Shown here: positions 1-13,674 of the stretch, piece after piece
How the letters are laid out: each line of letters opens with the position of its first letter
Position numbering within the stretch: the stretch's first letter is position 1
NCBI GenBank assembly: GCA_030248135.1
Contig: JASANC010002606.1
Coordinates: forward strand, 56,523-120,522
Direction: 5' to 3'
Source of the DNA: Theristus sp. LFF4_11
Taxonomy: Eukaryota > Nematoda > Chromadorea > Monhysterida > Xyalidae
Length of the DNA: 64,000 bases
Notes under the pieces: generated by a model
Told to the model about the DNA's origin: nothing
Database searches by the model: none
Seen by the model: only the letters and a program-made list of their open reading frames with translations
Program-made: the position numbers and the translations under genes

Positions 1-59
1 GTTTTAACGTTGAAGAACAATAATAATTCCATAATTTCAAAGCAGCTGAACATGCAAAC

Positions 60-3000
60 GTCTGGAGGAGGCAGACCGTCTTGCATGCCGGGTGGCCGCA
101 GCGACTCGTACACGAGTGGCACTTGTTTGTTGGCGAGCCAATCAGCGGCGCTCATCAGCGGGCGCCACGTGACCAACGCGTCCGGGAAGATGTCATTCGC
201 AAACAGTTCTTTCTGAAAGAAAACACATTATACACTAATCTTGGGTGTTCCGAATTTTGAATAGCTAAAACACGCTGTTTGTTGCACGAAGCAGGTGGGC
301 GCATTCAAACGAAACCAATGCGCCTGCGCTAGTTGAGTGAGCTAACAACACGGTGTTACGGCGCCGAAGAAGACATTTATTCAAAAAGGTGCACGCACAT
401 TGACACGCGGCACCGAGAAACTGATGGGCTCCAACGAATCCTTGGTGAGTCGCCAGCCGCGCGCGAACTCGACCCGTGCGACGTGCACCATGTTTTTGTG
501 GTGCAGCCGCAGCCACTGGTGGTCGCTCGGTGCGCTGTAGGCAGTCAGTGGCAGCACGTGCGGCTCGCTGGCACGCACTTCGTACATGTGAATCGTTCGC
601 TCGCCCTGCACGCCAAATTGCAATCTGCTTGATTGGTGTGCATTCAAATGCGATGCACAATAGAGCTGTGGTCGTTGTCTGCCCACTATACCATCAAGGA
701 ACTGCACCTTTCCAGTGAGCATGAGCACACAGGTGTCCACATCGAGGTGCGGATCAAGCAACTGCGATGACGTGCGATCAACCACGACAGAGTGCAGTTC
801 GCTCAACGATTTTGAGTCAAACAACGACAGTTTACGCTCAGAGATACTGCAATTTGAAGGATGCATCGTTATTTGAAATTCAATCAGCAAACCTAAAACA
901 ATAAAAAATTGAACTGAAAAGAACTGAATCAGGTTTGTTTGTTTGATATGAACGTATGTTTTGAACGGACCCGCTGAAATGCGACACGACCAGCAGACGA
1001 TCGTCACAAGCGAACAGAACGCGCGCAACACGCACACGCTCCAACACCTTGGCACACTGAAAAGACAGCAAAGCAAGCGTTGTTGAGTTCTGTTGCAATT
1101 GCATGATGTGCTGCAAGTGGTAGTTCAAAGGCACAACACAAACATCACTGACAGCAACGGGCTCAGAAGATGTTCTTGGCTCGAACAAACGCAGCAGGCC
1201 ATCGGCACAGAGTGTTGCCAGTCTGCGCCCGCCGCACGACCACGTGACTGACAGAATCTGGCAAAAATGGACAAAAATGATGCATCACGAAAACTGGACG
1301 ACCCATCACATACACAAACAACACACAATTGCAGAAAACATACTGTTTTTGGGTGACTGGTAATTTTCAAAGCCGGCTGTTCCGGCGACTTCAAGTTGTA
1401 AATGTGGCACGCGTTTGAATTTGTGGTGACCAGCAGCAGATCAGCTGCCATCGGGTGCCATCGCGCGCTCACCAATTTACCGGAGCAAACTAAAAACAAG
1501 CAGCTCATAAACATCAGCTCAGCAAAAAAGCGAAAGTAAACAATAAAACCTCAGTCACCTGAAATGGTCGTTTCAGCCTCTGTGACGCTTTCGTCCGTGA
1601 CGCCACCGTCCGGCACACGCCAGATCTTCAACAGTCCATTTGCGAGCGCTGAAAACGAATTCTGAATTTGGTCAGCACCTCTTTCACAAAGTAGCAATGT
1701 TGCAATGAATTGCACAGCACCCTCAAGCGCTAACTGACCAACTGCCAACAAATCCGGTTGATGCGGTGACCAAGCCATGTCCGTCACGGCGGCACCATTT
1801 TCCAAGCCACACAGTTTACCGGCCGCAATTGGACGTGGCGACGAAAGCTGCAACAAATGCACACAACTGCTGCTGCACCATCAAACGTGGTGGACATGCA
1901 CGAGCAATTCACACACTCCGAATCCAGGTTTTTGTCAAAATCGCCAGGATGCAATTTGCATCTGTCAGACAAAAAAGGATGCAAATTAAAAATTCGATGC
2001 AATTTTCTTCAAAATTCACTCAGAATGCCATTATGTATCTTTTTAGGGGTAGATTTTATGCTTCAAGGCATCTATTTTATATTACAAAATGAAAAATGTA
2101 AACTTTTGGCATATTAAACAAAGCTGTGGACATTTCACAGACCATGCGGATAAGGCATCGTAGTGAGACGTAAATTCAGTAAATATTTTCATTGCTGATG
2201 ATTCTTGATGCACTGTATTTCATTCTTTATGGGTTAAGGCCAATTCACAATAAACACAAAATTTTTCCAGCACGTTTCACGTCACTTCTCGTTCATGGAG
2301 CAATCAATAACAATCCGGCACATCACGTTATCCGACGTCAAGCTTTAGATCACGCGCTCGTTTATACCCGCTGTTCCCAACGATGAAGCTCAGCCAAAGA
2401 CAACAACGCACCTCTAATACTTGTATGAGGCCGCCAGGGCCAGACAACGGGATTGCAGCGTATCGTTGTCCAATGGCGAACGCGTTTGCCTCCAGTGGCA
2501 TGCCAGTTTGCACCTGACGCAGTGCCGTGAATGCCTCGCCACGTCCACCAAGCTTGGCGTCCACATGACGGAACTTGGATGTGACAAACGTCTGATTGGC
2601 ACCTGCATTGAACACAGAGCACTGAGAGAGATGCGCGCAACAATACATGTTCACGGTGATTCTGGTTACCTTAACGGCTGAAAGAACTGAATGCAAGTTC
2701 AAGCAACAGCTCTGCAGATACACACACACTTGAGTGATACGCTGATATATCACGTGAGTTAGTGCTTTTACCGCAAACATCGAACACACCACTAGCACCA
2801 ACCAAGCAACTTTGAAACCGGCCGTTCACGTGGGTCCATTGATTCGCGGGCTCGCCTTCGAGGCTGACGATCAACGATCGGTGGTGGTTTTCTGTCAAAC
2901 GGCAACGGGCCAATGGAATCGTTCAGTTCGCTCGCGTGCGACTCGTTGAAAGCGGCCGCAGACGACCAGCACTGCTCTTTGAGGCTCGTTGACGAATTAC

Positions 3001-6000
3001 CTGCGCAACGAATGTCAACAGGAATTCGGGAAAATGGAAGCAAATGGGAAGCACCATACTGCAAATAAACGCGGCAGTAGGCGAACAGGCCAAACTAAAG
3101 GCAATGTCAGACATAGACACAAAAACAAGAAGACGTCAGAACAATGTGATGAGAAGAGAGGACGAACGACCGCCTGATACCAGTGTTGTTGCTGGTTGTT
3201 GTGTTGTCAAGCGCAGTGTCAGACGAGATCGTTGACGTCGAGTGCGTCACGGACGACGGGCAGGGCGAATTCAGATGCTCACTGTCAGCGGGTGACTGCG
3301 GCGTTACGACTGCGGTCGCCGCTGCAAGTTTCGGTGGCAACGTGGCGCGCGCTGATTTGTTGGGCGGCGAATTGCTGGGTGACTTCAGTCGCACTTCTTG
3401 CTCGAACAATTGCACGGACGCACGCACACTCGGACGAGCGCTCGATGCAGTGGAGCACGACTGACGGTGCAGTTCGCTCTCGGCGGTGTCGTTCACGGTG
3501 ATCGAGTGCGGCCCACTGGCGTCTGCAGTGCAAACGAAACACTGAACAACACGAAACACACTATGAGCACTATGATAACAGAGTATTGCTGCCGCGCACT
3601 GGTTAGTCAACCAACAACAGCACCGGAATGCTGACTGAGCAAAGAACATACAAGCAAACGAATGAATGTTCAGTTGCACTGAGACCTTTGTTGGTGCACA
3701 GTTGCACACAATGGAACACAATGGTGCAAAGCGAGCTTATCTCGAAACAAACTGGCCTTCTATGAATGGATTTCCAACAATCTGAATGTACCACGGTTCA
3801 CACAGACACACTTTGAGACTAATAACCACAAAACAGCTGTCTCGTGCTACACACGATGGTGATATGGAATGTTTTTCATTTCGTGCAACAACTTGGTTGG
3901 GTAGAAAACCGAAAAACAAAATCAGATCGCGTATCATTGTTTGCGACGTGTTGCATTTTTGCGCCAGACTGAAAGCTGCAGAAATTTGGAAGCACAAAAT
4001 TGCAATATACAGCAAAGCAACCCGCATCTTGGATTTACTGTTGTAACCAACAAAATCGCACAGCAATAACTACTATACACAACCACATAAAAACAGTCGC
4101 ATTCGCATTCACACAAAAAAGTTCCAAGTTCAGGAAATAGCTTTTTGGTAATAATGTAGGAACATTTTCAACATTTTGTATTATTTAAAAAATGTGTGTG
4201 AACATGTGCCCACACAAACACTTTTCTTGTGATACATACGAAACATAACAAAAATAAACGTAAAATGTCGAAACTATGGTAAAAAGTACCATTGGTGGGC
4301 TAGAACTGTCGTGCGTCGAGTTCGTGTTCACTTCAATATCAGGTTACCCGCTTCCAAAAGAACCAAGCATAAAGTTAAAGCGCCCAAAATTGTGACACAA
4401 AATCAATACGAAACAAGCAACAAATGACAAAACTGAGACACCACAACCCCAATGTATGTAATAATCATGTTGACGGCTCGCCAGCATGACTTTCTGATTG
4501 ACACCATGCATGGCGCATAAGCAATGCTCGGCCTCAAAATAACAAATCCAGCCACTCCAGAAGCACAGAGCATTCATGGAGGCTTGTCTTGGCAGCTTTC
4601 TTGCACCCACAAAGAGCACCACGGAAGCACCGCTAGTGACACGTTCCAGTGGAGCAAAGCAATGCGAATGAAGCAACTATGTCTCGTGTACAATGTGTCT
4701 CATGAACATATACGCAATATGACACTGGGGACGCACACAGTGGCTTGTGTGAGTGAACAGTGGCAGAGGCATACGACACCAGACAGAATCAAGAGTGCCA
4801 TGAGAACACGAGGGCTGCACGCACAGTTGTCAACAAGACACATGTACATCTTATGGTTGACAGCTGCAACAGCGTCATTGTCGTGTATCTGTTCTGTTGC
4901 AAATTACAATCATCGTGCCTGTCCACTGATAGATAGAACGAGCTAATTATGAAAAACGAGAGGCGCCCAATTGCGTGCAAAACACCACGCGAAACGTGCC
5001 GTTTCATGTGCAAGTGCGCTCATGTGGCAAGCAGTTGACTCAGATGGCAAGTGCTGCCAGAGACAGCCCCTCCAAATGCGCATGATACAACCAGACAACG
5101 GCAGCAGCAAAACACAGTCTTCTCTTCTCTGTCACCCACTGCAGTTCACACCGCACAACACACTATTTCCGTTATTAGCAAATTGGTGCCGCCGCAACAA
5201 CAGCCAGACAGACAACACACACAGCAAATAGTTCATATGCGGTATTAGAACGGATAAATTATTGAATTTACACGCGCGAAACAATTTAGAGAAGACACAC
5301 AGTAAGTTAGTTTACAGCGTGCATTTTGATTAAACTGGTACAGGGAAGTTTGCAGTTACCTGCAGAATTGCTCTGAACCAGACAGAAACATGCTGTTGTT
5401 TTTATTATTTCAAACAAACATATAACACTGACATACTGATCTTAAATTATTCACACAAAACGCAAGTGAAGAACGAAGATTTCAAGTGAAATGGAAGTTG
5501 ACAAATTAGGACACAACCCACAACCCTGTCGACAGTCACCAACAAACCAGACACCTGACAAAAAAGTTGCAATTTACTGCATTTTCATTGACGTTGAGGG
5601 TCAAAGTCCGCTTTACACCAAAACATGATTAATTAAAAAAACACAGAAACATTTTTTTGGGTTTAACGGTGTGTACGATTTGGCATTTTATATGGACTAT
5701 CTTATGTCGGCTGTCCGCGATTACGTGTTAGAAGAGAAAAAACCCTGAAAGGTTTGAAAATATCTCAGGGGTGCATCACAATTCATACAGCACCATCCTA
5801 ACAGAATACAAAACGATGAATGAATTCACATTGTGCGTGTCTTGTGGTGAGAAACTGAAACCACCTGGATGTTTCGGCTGCTGAGCGTGATTGTTTTGTT
5901 GTGTTTTAGCACGCAGCGGCACACGAACGGCGGGCGTGGCGCAGACAGGCGTCATAAACGGCTGTGGCTGTGTCTCTGTGAAGAACTTTGGCGTGCTGGC

Positions 6001-8214
6001 GAGTGGCGTTGCATACACCGACGAGCCACTCGTGTCAGCGTCGTCGTTGTTGTACGTCTGCGCCTCGGCACGTTCATGCTCACCACGGACACACAGCGAC
6101 GCAACTGATCGCGTCGACGTCTGCCCCGCAGTCTGCAATAAACGCAGTTGCACACAGCACTCGCAATGTCACATCACAAACAGTCAATCGCACATCTGCC
6201 AATAGTATCATGAGCACCTGTTCTATTTTGTCATCCATTCGTTTTGTTGCGGCACGTGTACCCCCGGATGGCCGATTAAGAATCGGATCGGTTTCATCTT
6301 CGTTGGCCGCTGGGTTCAAGCTTACCAGAGGAGGCTACAAATCAGGGTTGCGAATTTTTCAAAAAATTACTACCCAACTTGCATGTCGTTCACACTTTCA
6401 CAAGCCGGCATGACAAAACGAAACGACACAGCACTGAAGTGTCATGTGCCCCAGCATCACCTTTGTGTTGTCACCGTTCCACCACTCGTGTGAGGTTGAG
6501 CCGGCCAATCCACCGATTGTGTCCGGAAACAGTTCAGGGAGAAAATTTCGATAAGTCTAAAAGCCAAAAAATCAATGAGACACATTTCAATGAATTAATT
6601 TCAGAATAAAAGACAATTCCTCCTGTAGTGGCTAATAAAAGTGTGAAACAGCAGCAACACACGCGTTGTTTGCAGTTTCGTTTAAAAAATGAATTGCTGA
6701 CGCACCCGCCTTGGCACAATACAAGGTACGGGCAGTATGGAGGTTTTGTTCAAGTGCCACAATCGCTGCACTTCGCCTGACATGACGTCCAGGCAGCGTT
6801 TCGGTGTCAGACAGGCGCCAAGCGTTTGCTCGGGAAAGTAAGTGTCGAGGTCGACTGCAAATGAACAAGCGTTGGCACGCAAGTGTGTTCTGGGCACAAG
6901 GCAACCAACGCTGACCAGCTCCGATTGCGCCGTTGCACGTGTCCTCGAGCATCTCGTACACACGCAGCGCTTTGCCACCGCGACTGCACAGAAACAGCAA
7001 CCGCGTGTCACGGTCGTACAGCGGCAGCAGGACACTGCGAAATACCATCGATTTGTTGCAGGTTGTCACAACACCGAACAAGACACTGTTTAAACTGACC
7101 TTGTGGATGCCTCGAGCTCTTGTACGTGCATCGCGCCATTGTAAAAATTCGCCTCGTCAAATAGTTGGATTTCTTGCACCTTTTTCTGCAGAAAAGCAAT
7201 ACATTGCTTACGATGCAACAAGACGGTCACTTTAGAAGCAAGCGCATACTTCTGTAAAGCCGGTTGTCAGCAGACTGTTGGTGCCAGGCAGATAGAGAAC
7301 ACGCGCTTCACGACCAATGCCATTGTGTGTTGGAAACGACTGAAAACACACGAGAACATAAAGACGGTGCACAAGAAGAGTATGATCAGCTGAAACAACG
7401 TTGGCACTGACTGACTTTGATTGGTGTGCTGTTGGCACGCACGTCGAATATTGAAACGACACGCGAATGCTGCATCACAGCCAACAATTGGCCATCTCCA
7501 TGCCAACTGAGCGACAGTGGACGACTTGACAAGCGTAACTCTGCACAGAGCAATCACAATGCGTAGTGAGACATGAACACCAAAGAGAGTGCGACTGTGA
7601 CTGATCGCAAACGTAGTGGACAGCGTGCAAGCAGAGTGCCGAACGGATCAAGCGAACGCACGAATGGGCGTGCGCAGAGCGTGCCAGTCGACGACGTGCA
7701 CCGAGTGTGCGTGCGCGTGTGCGCTGCCGACAGCGGCGACCTGCGCTGCAGTGCTGTGTGCTGCGAGACACACCGGCTCCGCAACCGCCACCGAGCACCA
7801 CGGTGCACCAGAGTGCTGCGCGCTCGCAACGTCGCCCACGCGCCACAGTTTCACCTGGTTTTTAGGCAACTTGCTACAAATTGCACCAAACAGTCTGCCA
7901 AATGAAAAAAAGCCGTATTCTTGAAAATTCCATGTTGCACCATCGAACGCCAAGTGAGCCTAGTAATAAGTAAATATACATGCGAATCGGCACGCGCACA
8001 AGTCGCCAAAACGTTGTCTGCAAACGGCAGGAACTGAAAGTCGCTGATGTCATCTGCAAACAAACCAAGTTTATACGGGTGTAGTACGTACAATGTTCAG
8101 TTGAATGTTATTGATGAACGTCACGTGACAGACCTGGATGAGCGCAAATTGTTGAAATGTCACAACGCGCCTGGCGTCCACGTGCGTCGATCGGTAGAAC
8201 ACCGATCTTCTTTT
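60..8214 (-). CDS. pod-1: Coronin-7 / POD-1 (tandem coronin), partial at both ends
   Basis: Actin- and Golgi-associated protein made of two coronin WD40 cores in tandem. Exons in transcript order (descending): 8214-8134, 8053-7980, 7854-7662, 7540-7416, 7339-7250, 7185-7100, 7034-6916, 6854-6706, 6556-6461, 6334-6218, 6132-5865, 3522-3181, 2602-2412, 1847-1739, 1648-1559, 1489-1344, 1257-1153, 1056-971, 846-708, 605-405, 212-60. They total about 987 codons in one closed phase. Core 1 shows KKIGVLPIDARG, DISDFQFLPFADNVLAT, VKLWRV, LSWHGDGQLLAV and ELFPDTIGG. A Ser/Thr/Pro-rich linker is coded at 6132-5865 and 3522-3181. Core 2 opens with TSKFRHVDAK, then AAVTDMAWSPHQPDLLAV, LLKIWRVPDGG, SLEPISFSVPR and KELFANDIFPD. 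This order, two cores each ending in a coronin-type extension, is diagnostic of coronin-7. The first ~50 codons were not found upstream of 8214, and the C-terminal acidic tail lies beyond base 1. Exon edges are inferred from splice sites and phase. Confidence 0.92.
3523..5864. other. Large intron of coronin-7 between the two cores
   Basis: A 2.3-kb intron separates the two linker exons of the coronin-7 gene. The donor follows the codons for PKHP at 5865 and the acceptor precedes the codons for ASGPHS at 3522. All other introns mapped in this gene are under about 600 bases. I see no further coding exon, RNA gene or recognisable repeat in it. The open frames here look random. Confidence 0.6.
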
Positions 8215-9541
8215 CTGAAACACAGCACGTTTGCTTGAACACGTCTGCAGGTACCGTTTGTGATTGATTTTTTTCTCCTTTTCCTTCATAAGATAGATAC
8301 GAAATTGCCGAGTGAGTGAACATTGCAGCTTTTTTGGGGTGCAAGGAGAGCGCGACATTTCAATGAAAAAAGAGGTTCAGAAACACAGACTTTTCGTGCT
8401 GTTCGTTCTTTTTAACCACACACACGACTGGGAATTATCTTGGCATTCTTGAAAAAGACAACTAATAGTCTGCGGCTGAGCCGGCCTTTATAGTGAACAC
8501 AAGGACTGCTTTAGTTATTCGGTCAGGTCATAGGATAAATTGTAGAACTGCAATAATTAAAAAATCAACCTTCCGAGCACAGGAACGCAATGAACCGTGT
8601 GCCGCATTCAATTCCATTACTGGTCGTCGTCAATGAGCCAACCGGGATGTCATATAACGAGTCCTGCATGCAGAATGCTTGACGTTGAAATGCACACCAA
8701 GCGGGTTTGAAAGAGAAATAGTTCAAAAAGGATCAAAAACAAAACTGCCCTTTTTAATAAAAAAACATTTCCCCCGAAAATTGGGTTTGAGTATCAAGTA
8801 TGTGATTTCTGAATCCCTGATTGATTTGACACAACTGCGATGCTCCAAATTTTTTGAATGAAAAAATAAAGAGCATTCTTTCAAATAACCACATCAAGTT
8901 CAACAGGAAAACAAACCAACTGGCAAAAAGAAATAAAATGCCATCAGCTAACCTCTCGTTTTGGCAACGTGGGCTTCGTGTTCTTGAATTTCGATGCTTT
9001 GTATTTGTACCAAACCATTTTGAAAAGACAATAATAGCGCCAGCAATGATGGAATGAAACGGAATCAAAATGGAACGGTAAATAATTCTAAGACAGACAG
9101 TTCTGTGCGGAAATTAGAAATATCAATCTAATAAATGTGAAGCTTCGGTCAAAGATGAACTTTGGGTTCAAGTATTCAACGGGAATTTGTCAAGATCTAA
9201 ATTTTAGAACACCAAAACATTTTAAACACTATTCACTTTTACAGACTGACCACAAATCGACCTAGGGTTCAAAAAAATATTTTTTCTGACGTCGATCCGT
9301 ACGGGTACATTCGAGCCGCGCTGACACGCTGATCGCTGAGTTCGAATATTGGACTTTTAGAACTAAGTAAAGCTGTTTTGGTCCTTAAAATTGGCAAACT
9401 TTTATGAAAATTATCCTCCGACATAAAGTTCACTTTTTTTAAATCTTTTGTTTTAAATCGGGATTTTTTTCATTAACTTTTTTAATTAATTAAAAAAACG
9501 AATTTTGGCCATCAAAATTGTACTTTCATCTGAAAATGCGT
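8215..9541. other. Intergenic or 5' part of coronin-7; no gene recognised
   Basis: Nothing here encodes the expected coronin N-terminus, which should carry a SKFR-type motif just before the first mapped exon. Two ATG-started frames near 8300-8360 do not give the required splice phase. From about 9300 to 9420 the sequence resembles 15710-15835 and marks the start of the repeat island. Confidence 0.5.
9300..9420. repeat. Dispersed repeat, copy 1 (partner at 15710-15835)
   Basis: Both copies share a CCGCGCTGAC...CGCTGAGTTCGAAT block. It is followed by a related run ending in CAAAAACTTTTATGAAAATT-like sequence. The copies are diverged, with small insertions. A shorter relative of the CGCTGAGTTCGAA block also occurs near 10848, inside the left arm of the fold-back element. 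Function unknown; seen by eye only. Confidence 0.55.
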
Positions 9542-9545
9542 TTAA

Positions 9546-11330
9546 GAGACCGTCCGCTATAAGTGGGTACATTTTTGCCCCTCGCAAAAAATCGATTTCG
9601 CTCATTTTTGGCACAAAGGTGCGGTTACGTCCCAATATGAAAGTTCCGGCCCGTTTTTGAAAAAAAATCAACCCCAACGTTTTCTACAGGCTTGCGAAGT
9701 TGGCCAAGTCGAAAAAAGTTGGTATTTTTCCCAATTTATAAAAAATGCTAATTTTACAAGTTCAAAAAGCAAAATAAAAAAAGTGATCGAAACAAAAGTT
9801 GTACTATTTTTGCTACTCTTTCACATGATAATATTATTTTTGTCAAAAACCAAACCAAAAACTTGGTACAAACAAAAAACTGCAAAAATTGAGTTTTTTA
9901 ATTTTTCAATTTTTTTCACTTTTTTGCCTTTAAAAGCTCAGGGTTTAAATTGACCGTTCCAAATTTTACAGCATCGTTTTCGCCGCAAAAAACTGGTCTA
10001 GAAACTTGTAAATTAAAAAAAATTCAGAGGTATATATTTTAGATATTTGAGTTACAAAATTATCCGAGAAAGTGCGATTTTTTGTTCCGACCAAAGTAAT
10101 TCCCTTTTTATACGTACTCGATAGCAAAATCATCCATAGTGACAGGGGTTAAAAATTTAGCATTTTAAATGGACTTTCACGTGATTTATTTATTTTTTGC
10201 AAATAACAAATTATGTTCTTGGTACAAAGCAAAATTCTGAACAATTAAGTTTTTAACTTGAATTTTTTTGTTTTTCCGTGTGTAAAAACCTCAAACAAGG
10301 ATTTTAACCAAAAACTTTTGACACCCCGTAATTCACCGTGTAAAACTGGTCTAGAAACCATTAAAGAAAAGAAAACATACGGTGCATCAACAGCAGCTTC
10401 GAGTTTTCAATGTTTTTCAAAGGAGCCATTTTTTAATCAGACTGAAAAAGCTCCTGTTTTGAAGCTCCAGTTCGCCGCGATGAAAACAAAATAATCACCA
10501 CACACGACCATAATGAAAAAAAAACATTTCGTATGTTGTGTCAGGTGGCTTACTCAAATTTTACATTTGTTAAACCATATTCTCAGTGCAAAGTAAAAAT
10601 GAAAAAATCTTGAGTTTTTCTTCGTCATAAGAAAACAATGTTATGGAGGGGTCAAAAACTTATCAGCGCGTTTGTTCTAAATAGACGACACACACGTATC
10701 AAATTAAAAAAACAAAGTCCTTCAACCGACGAAATAAATTCAACAATCATATTTAAGATCGGCTTTTTCAGAATACCGACCCCCTTAAACACAGTTTTTT
10801 AAAAGTTTTCAAATTAAAAAAATTAACATCAATCGAACCGTCTTGATACGCTGAGTTCGAAAATCACATTTGTTTTTTTGATTTGACCCATTTTTATGTT
10901 TAAAAAAAGGAAAAACCGTTTTTTCGAGGGATTTTTTTAGAAAACTGGCTCTAAGTCGCCTCTGCGTCAAGCTATTAACAAAATTCAAAAACCAGTCGAT
11001 TTCGCTTGTGCCCACGCACATTTTTTATGTTAACATTATTTTACAAAAAAATGTTGTTTTATATTTGAAATTTAAAAAAAAACTGAAAGAGTTTGTGGTT
11101 TTTGCTGTGTTTAGGCACTTTTGAAGGATGCGGAGTAGGGTTGCTAAGTGATTATGAAAGCACTTGAAAAATGCTACAAGTATGCAAAAAAAATCAATTG
11201 CGCATTAAAAAGAAACGAAGCATTACAATATCGGTCGCCCGCATGCATACAGGGTACTTCCTGGTATGTCGACAAATTGCAGAGCAACGAAGACAAAAAT
11301 CCAAAAACGGGTATTACGGCAACTTTTTGC
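9546..11330 (+). repeat. Left arm of the fold-back element
   Basis: This is the 1785-base inverted-repeat arm pairing with 13674-11871. Matching landmarks include the TTAA-proximal GAGACCGTCC end, the CTTGCGAAGTTGGCC block near 9690 (partner near 13510) and the GTCGCCCGCATGCATACAGG block near 11233 (partner near 11955). The pairing stops at about 11330, where the sequence GCAACTTTTTGC-like end meets the loop. Confidence 0.85.
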
Positions 11331-11399
11331 GCTGAATCCGAAAAAGTGGGTACCGTTGTGAAATTTTGCTACAGTAACTTAGAATTTGCGATTTTTTGG

Positions 11400-11872
11400 T
11401 TTTTTAGCCTTTTTGGGTTGTTTCTGGTCTGTGTGGTGTCATACATGAACTTATCAGGCCAAATTTGGTATCAATCGGCTCCCCTTAATCATGCGAACAA
11501 TTTCCTTTTAGATACCGCAACTATATTATTATTACCGTAACCCACAGAGCACGATTTTTACTATTTTTAACCATTTTTAGGCCTGAAAGTGACATTTTTG
11601 ATTCCTGTAATGTTCTAGTTGTTCGAATTGAATCAAATTTGTATCAGTCAATTACTCTTGGTCAGGCGAACAACTTTCATTCAAATACCGTACCCACCGC
11701 TTGACTTCCGTACTCCTTGAAGAATGGCATTCTACCAAGTTTTCACCATTTTCAGGCATGAAATTGGCTTTATGGTCCATGCAGTGTCATACTTGAACGA
11801 ATCTAGTCAAATTTAGCATCAATCGACTCCCCTTAAAGCAAACAACTTTCACTCAGCTACCGTAATCCTTGC
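11400..11872 (+). repeat. Three diverged tandem copies in the loop
   Basis: Three units of about 130-160 bases lie head to tail in the loop, at roughly 11400-11540, 11570-11720 and 11745-11872. Each carries a TTTTTAGGC or TTTTCAGGC start, a TTGAA/ATGAAC...CAAATTT..TATCA block, a CAAC..TTTC.TTTAGATACCG-like block and an ACCGTA end. They are strongly diverged. They resemble the subterminal repeats seen in some DNA transposons, which can serve as transposase sites. That role is only a guess. Confidence 0.6.
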
Positions 11873-13674
11873 TAAAAGTTGCCCTAATACCCGTTTTTGG
11901 ATTTTTTGTCTCCGTTGCTCTACAATTTGTCGACCTACCAGGAAATACCCTGTATGCATGCGGGCGACCGATATTGGGATGCTTCGTTACTTCTTAATGC
12001 GCAATCGATTTTTTTATTTTTTGCACACTTCTAGCATTTTTCAAGTGATTTCAGAATCACTTAGCAGCCCTACTCCACATCCTTTAAAAGTGCCTCAACA
12101 CACTGCAAAAACCACAAACTCTTTCAGTTTTTCTTAAATTTAAAGCATAAAACAACATTTTTTGCAAAATAATGCTAACATAAAACATGTGCGTGAGCAC
12201 AAGCGAAATCGATTGGTTTTTGAATTTTGTTAATAGCTTAACGCAGAGGCGAGTTAGAGCCATTTTTCTGAAGATCCCTCGAAAAAACGGTTTTTCCTCT
12301 TTTTTAAACATAAAAATAGGTCAAATAAAAAAACAAATGTGATTTTCGAACTCAGCGCATCGAGACGGTTCGATTGGTGTTAATTTTTTTAAATTTGAAA
12401 ACTTTTGAAAAACTGTGTCTAAGGGGGGTCGGTATTCTGAAAAAGCCGATCTTAAATATGATTGTTGAATTTATTTCGTCGGTTGAAGGACTTGTTTTTT
12501 AATTTGATACGTGTGTGTCGTCTATTTAGAACAAACGCGCTGATAAGTTTTTGACCCCTCCATAACATTGTTTTCTTATGACGAAGAAAAACTCAAGATT
12601 TTTTCATTTTTACTTTGCACCGAGAATATGGTTTAACAATTGTAAAATTTGAGTAAGCCACCTGACACAACATCCGAAATGGTTTATTTTTCATTATGAT
12701 CGTGTGTGGTGATTATTTTGTTTTCATCGCGGCGAACTGGAGCTTCAAAACAGGAGCTTTTTCAGTCTGAGCAAAAAATGACTCCTTTGAAAAACAATGA
12801 AAACTCGAAACTGCTGTTGATGCACGGTATGTTTTATTTTCTTTAATGGTTTCTAGACCAGTTTTACACGGTGAATTACGTGGTGTTAAAAGTTTTTGGT
12901 TAAAATCCTTGTTTGAGGCTTTTACACACGGAAAAACAAAAAATTCAAGTTAAAAACCTTATTTGTTCAGAATTTTGCTTTGTACCAAGAACATAATTTG
13001 TTATTTGCAAAAAATAAATAAATCACGTGAAAGTCCATTCAAAATGCTACATTTTTCACCCCGGTCACTACAGATGATTTTGCTATTGAGTACGTATAAA
13101 AACGGAATTACTTTGGTCTAAGCAAAAAATCGCACTTTTTCGGATAATTTTGTAACTCAAATATCTAAAATATATACCTCTGAATTTTTTTTTCATTTAC
13201 AAGTTTCCAGACCAGTTTTTTGCGGCGAAAACGATGCTGTAAAATTTGGAACGGTCAATTTAAACTCTGAGCTTTTAAAGGCAAAAAAGTAAAAAAATTG
13301 AAAAATTAAAAAACTCAATTTTTGCAGTTTTTTGTTTGTACCAAATTTTTGGTTTGGTTTTTGACAAAAATAATATTATCATGTGAAAGAGTAGCAAAAA
13401 TAGTACAACTTTTGTTTCGATCACTTTTATCTGTTTTGCTTTTTGAGTTTGTAAAATTAGCATTTTTTATAAATTGGGAAAAATACCAACTTTTTTTCGA
13501 CTTGGCCTACTTCGCAAGCCTGTAGAAAACGTTGGGGTTGATTTTTTTTCAAAAACGGGCCGGAACTTTCATATTGGGACGTAACGGCACCTTTGTGCCA
13601 AAAATTAGCGAAATCGATTTTTTTGCGAGCGGCACTTTGTTGTTAAAATGTACCCACTTATAGCGGACGGTCTC
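11871..13674 (-). repeat. Right arm of the fold-back element
   Basis: This is the 1804-base reverse-complement partner of 9546-11330. It begins GCTAAAAGTTGCC and ends at GGACGGTCTC before TTAA. Differences from the left arm are single-base changes and short indels, so the two arms are diverging rather than kept identical. Confidence 0.85.

Noticed and set aside
265..660. Long open frames in other registers over the coronin-7 exons
   Set aside because: They overlap exons whose frame is fixed by coronin similarity and splice phase, so they are shadow frames.
9657..9953. Open frames inside the fold-back element (also 11148-11540 and 13692 neighbours) as a possible transposase
   Set aside because: AT-rich, short, with no DDE/DDD-type motif or zinc finger, and the arm copies do not keep the frame.
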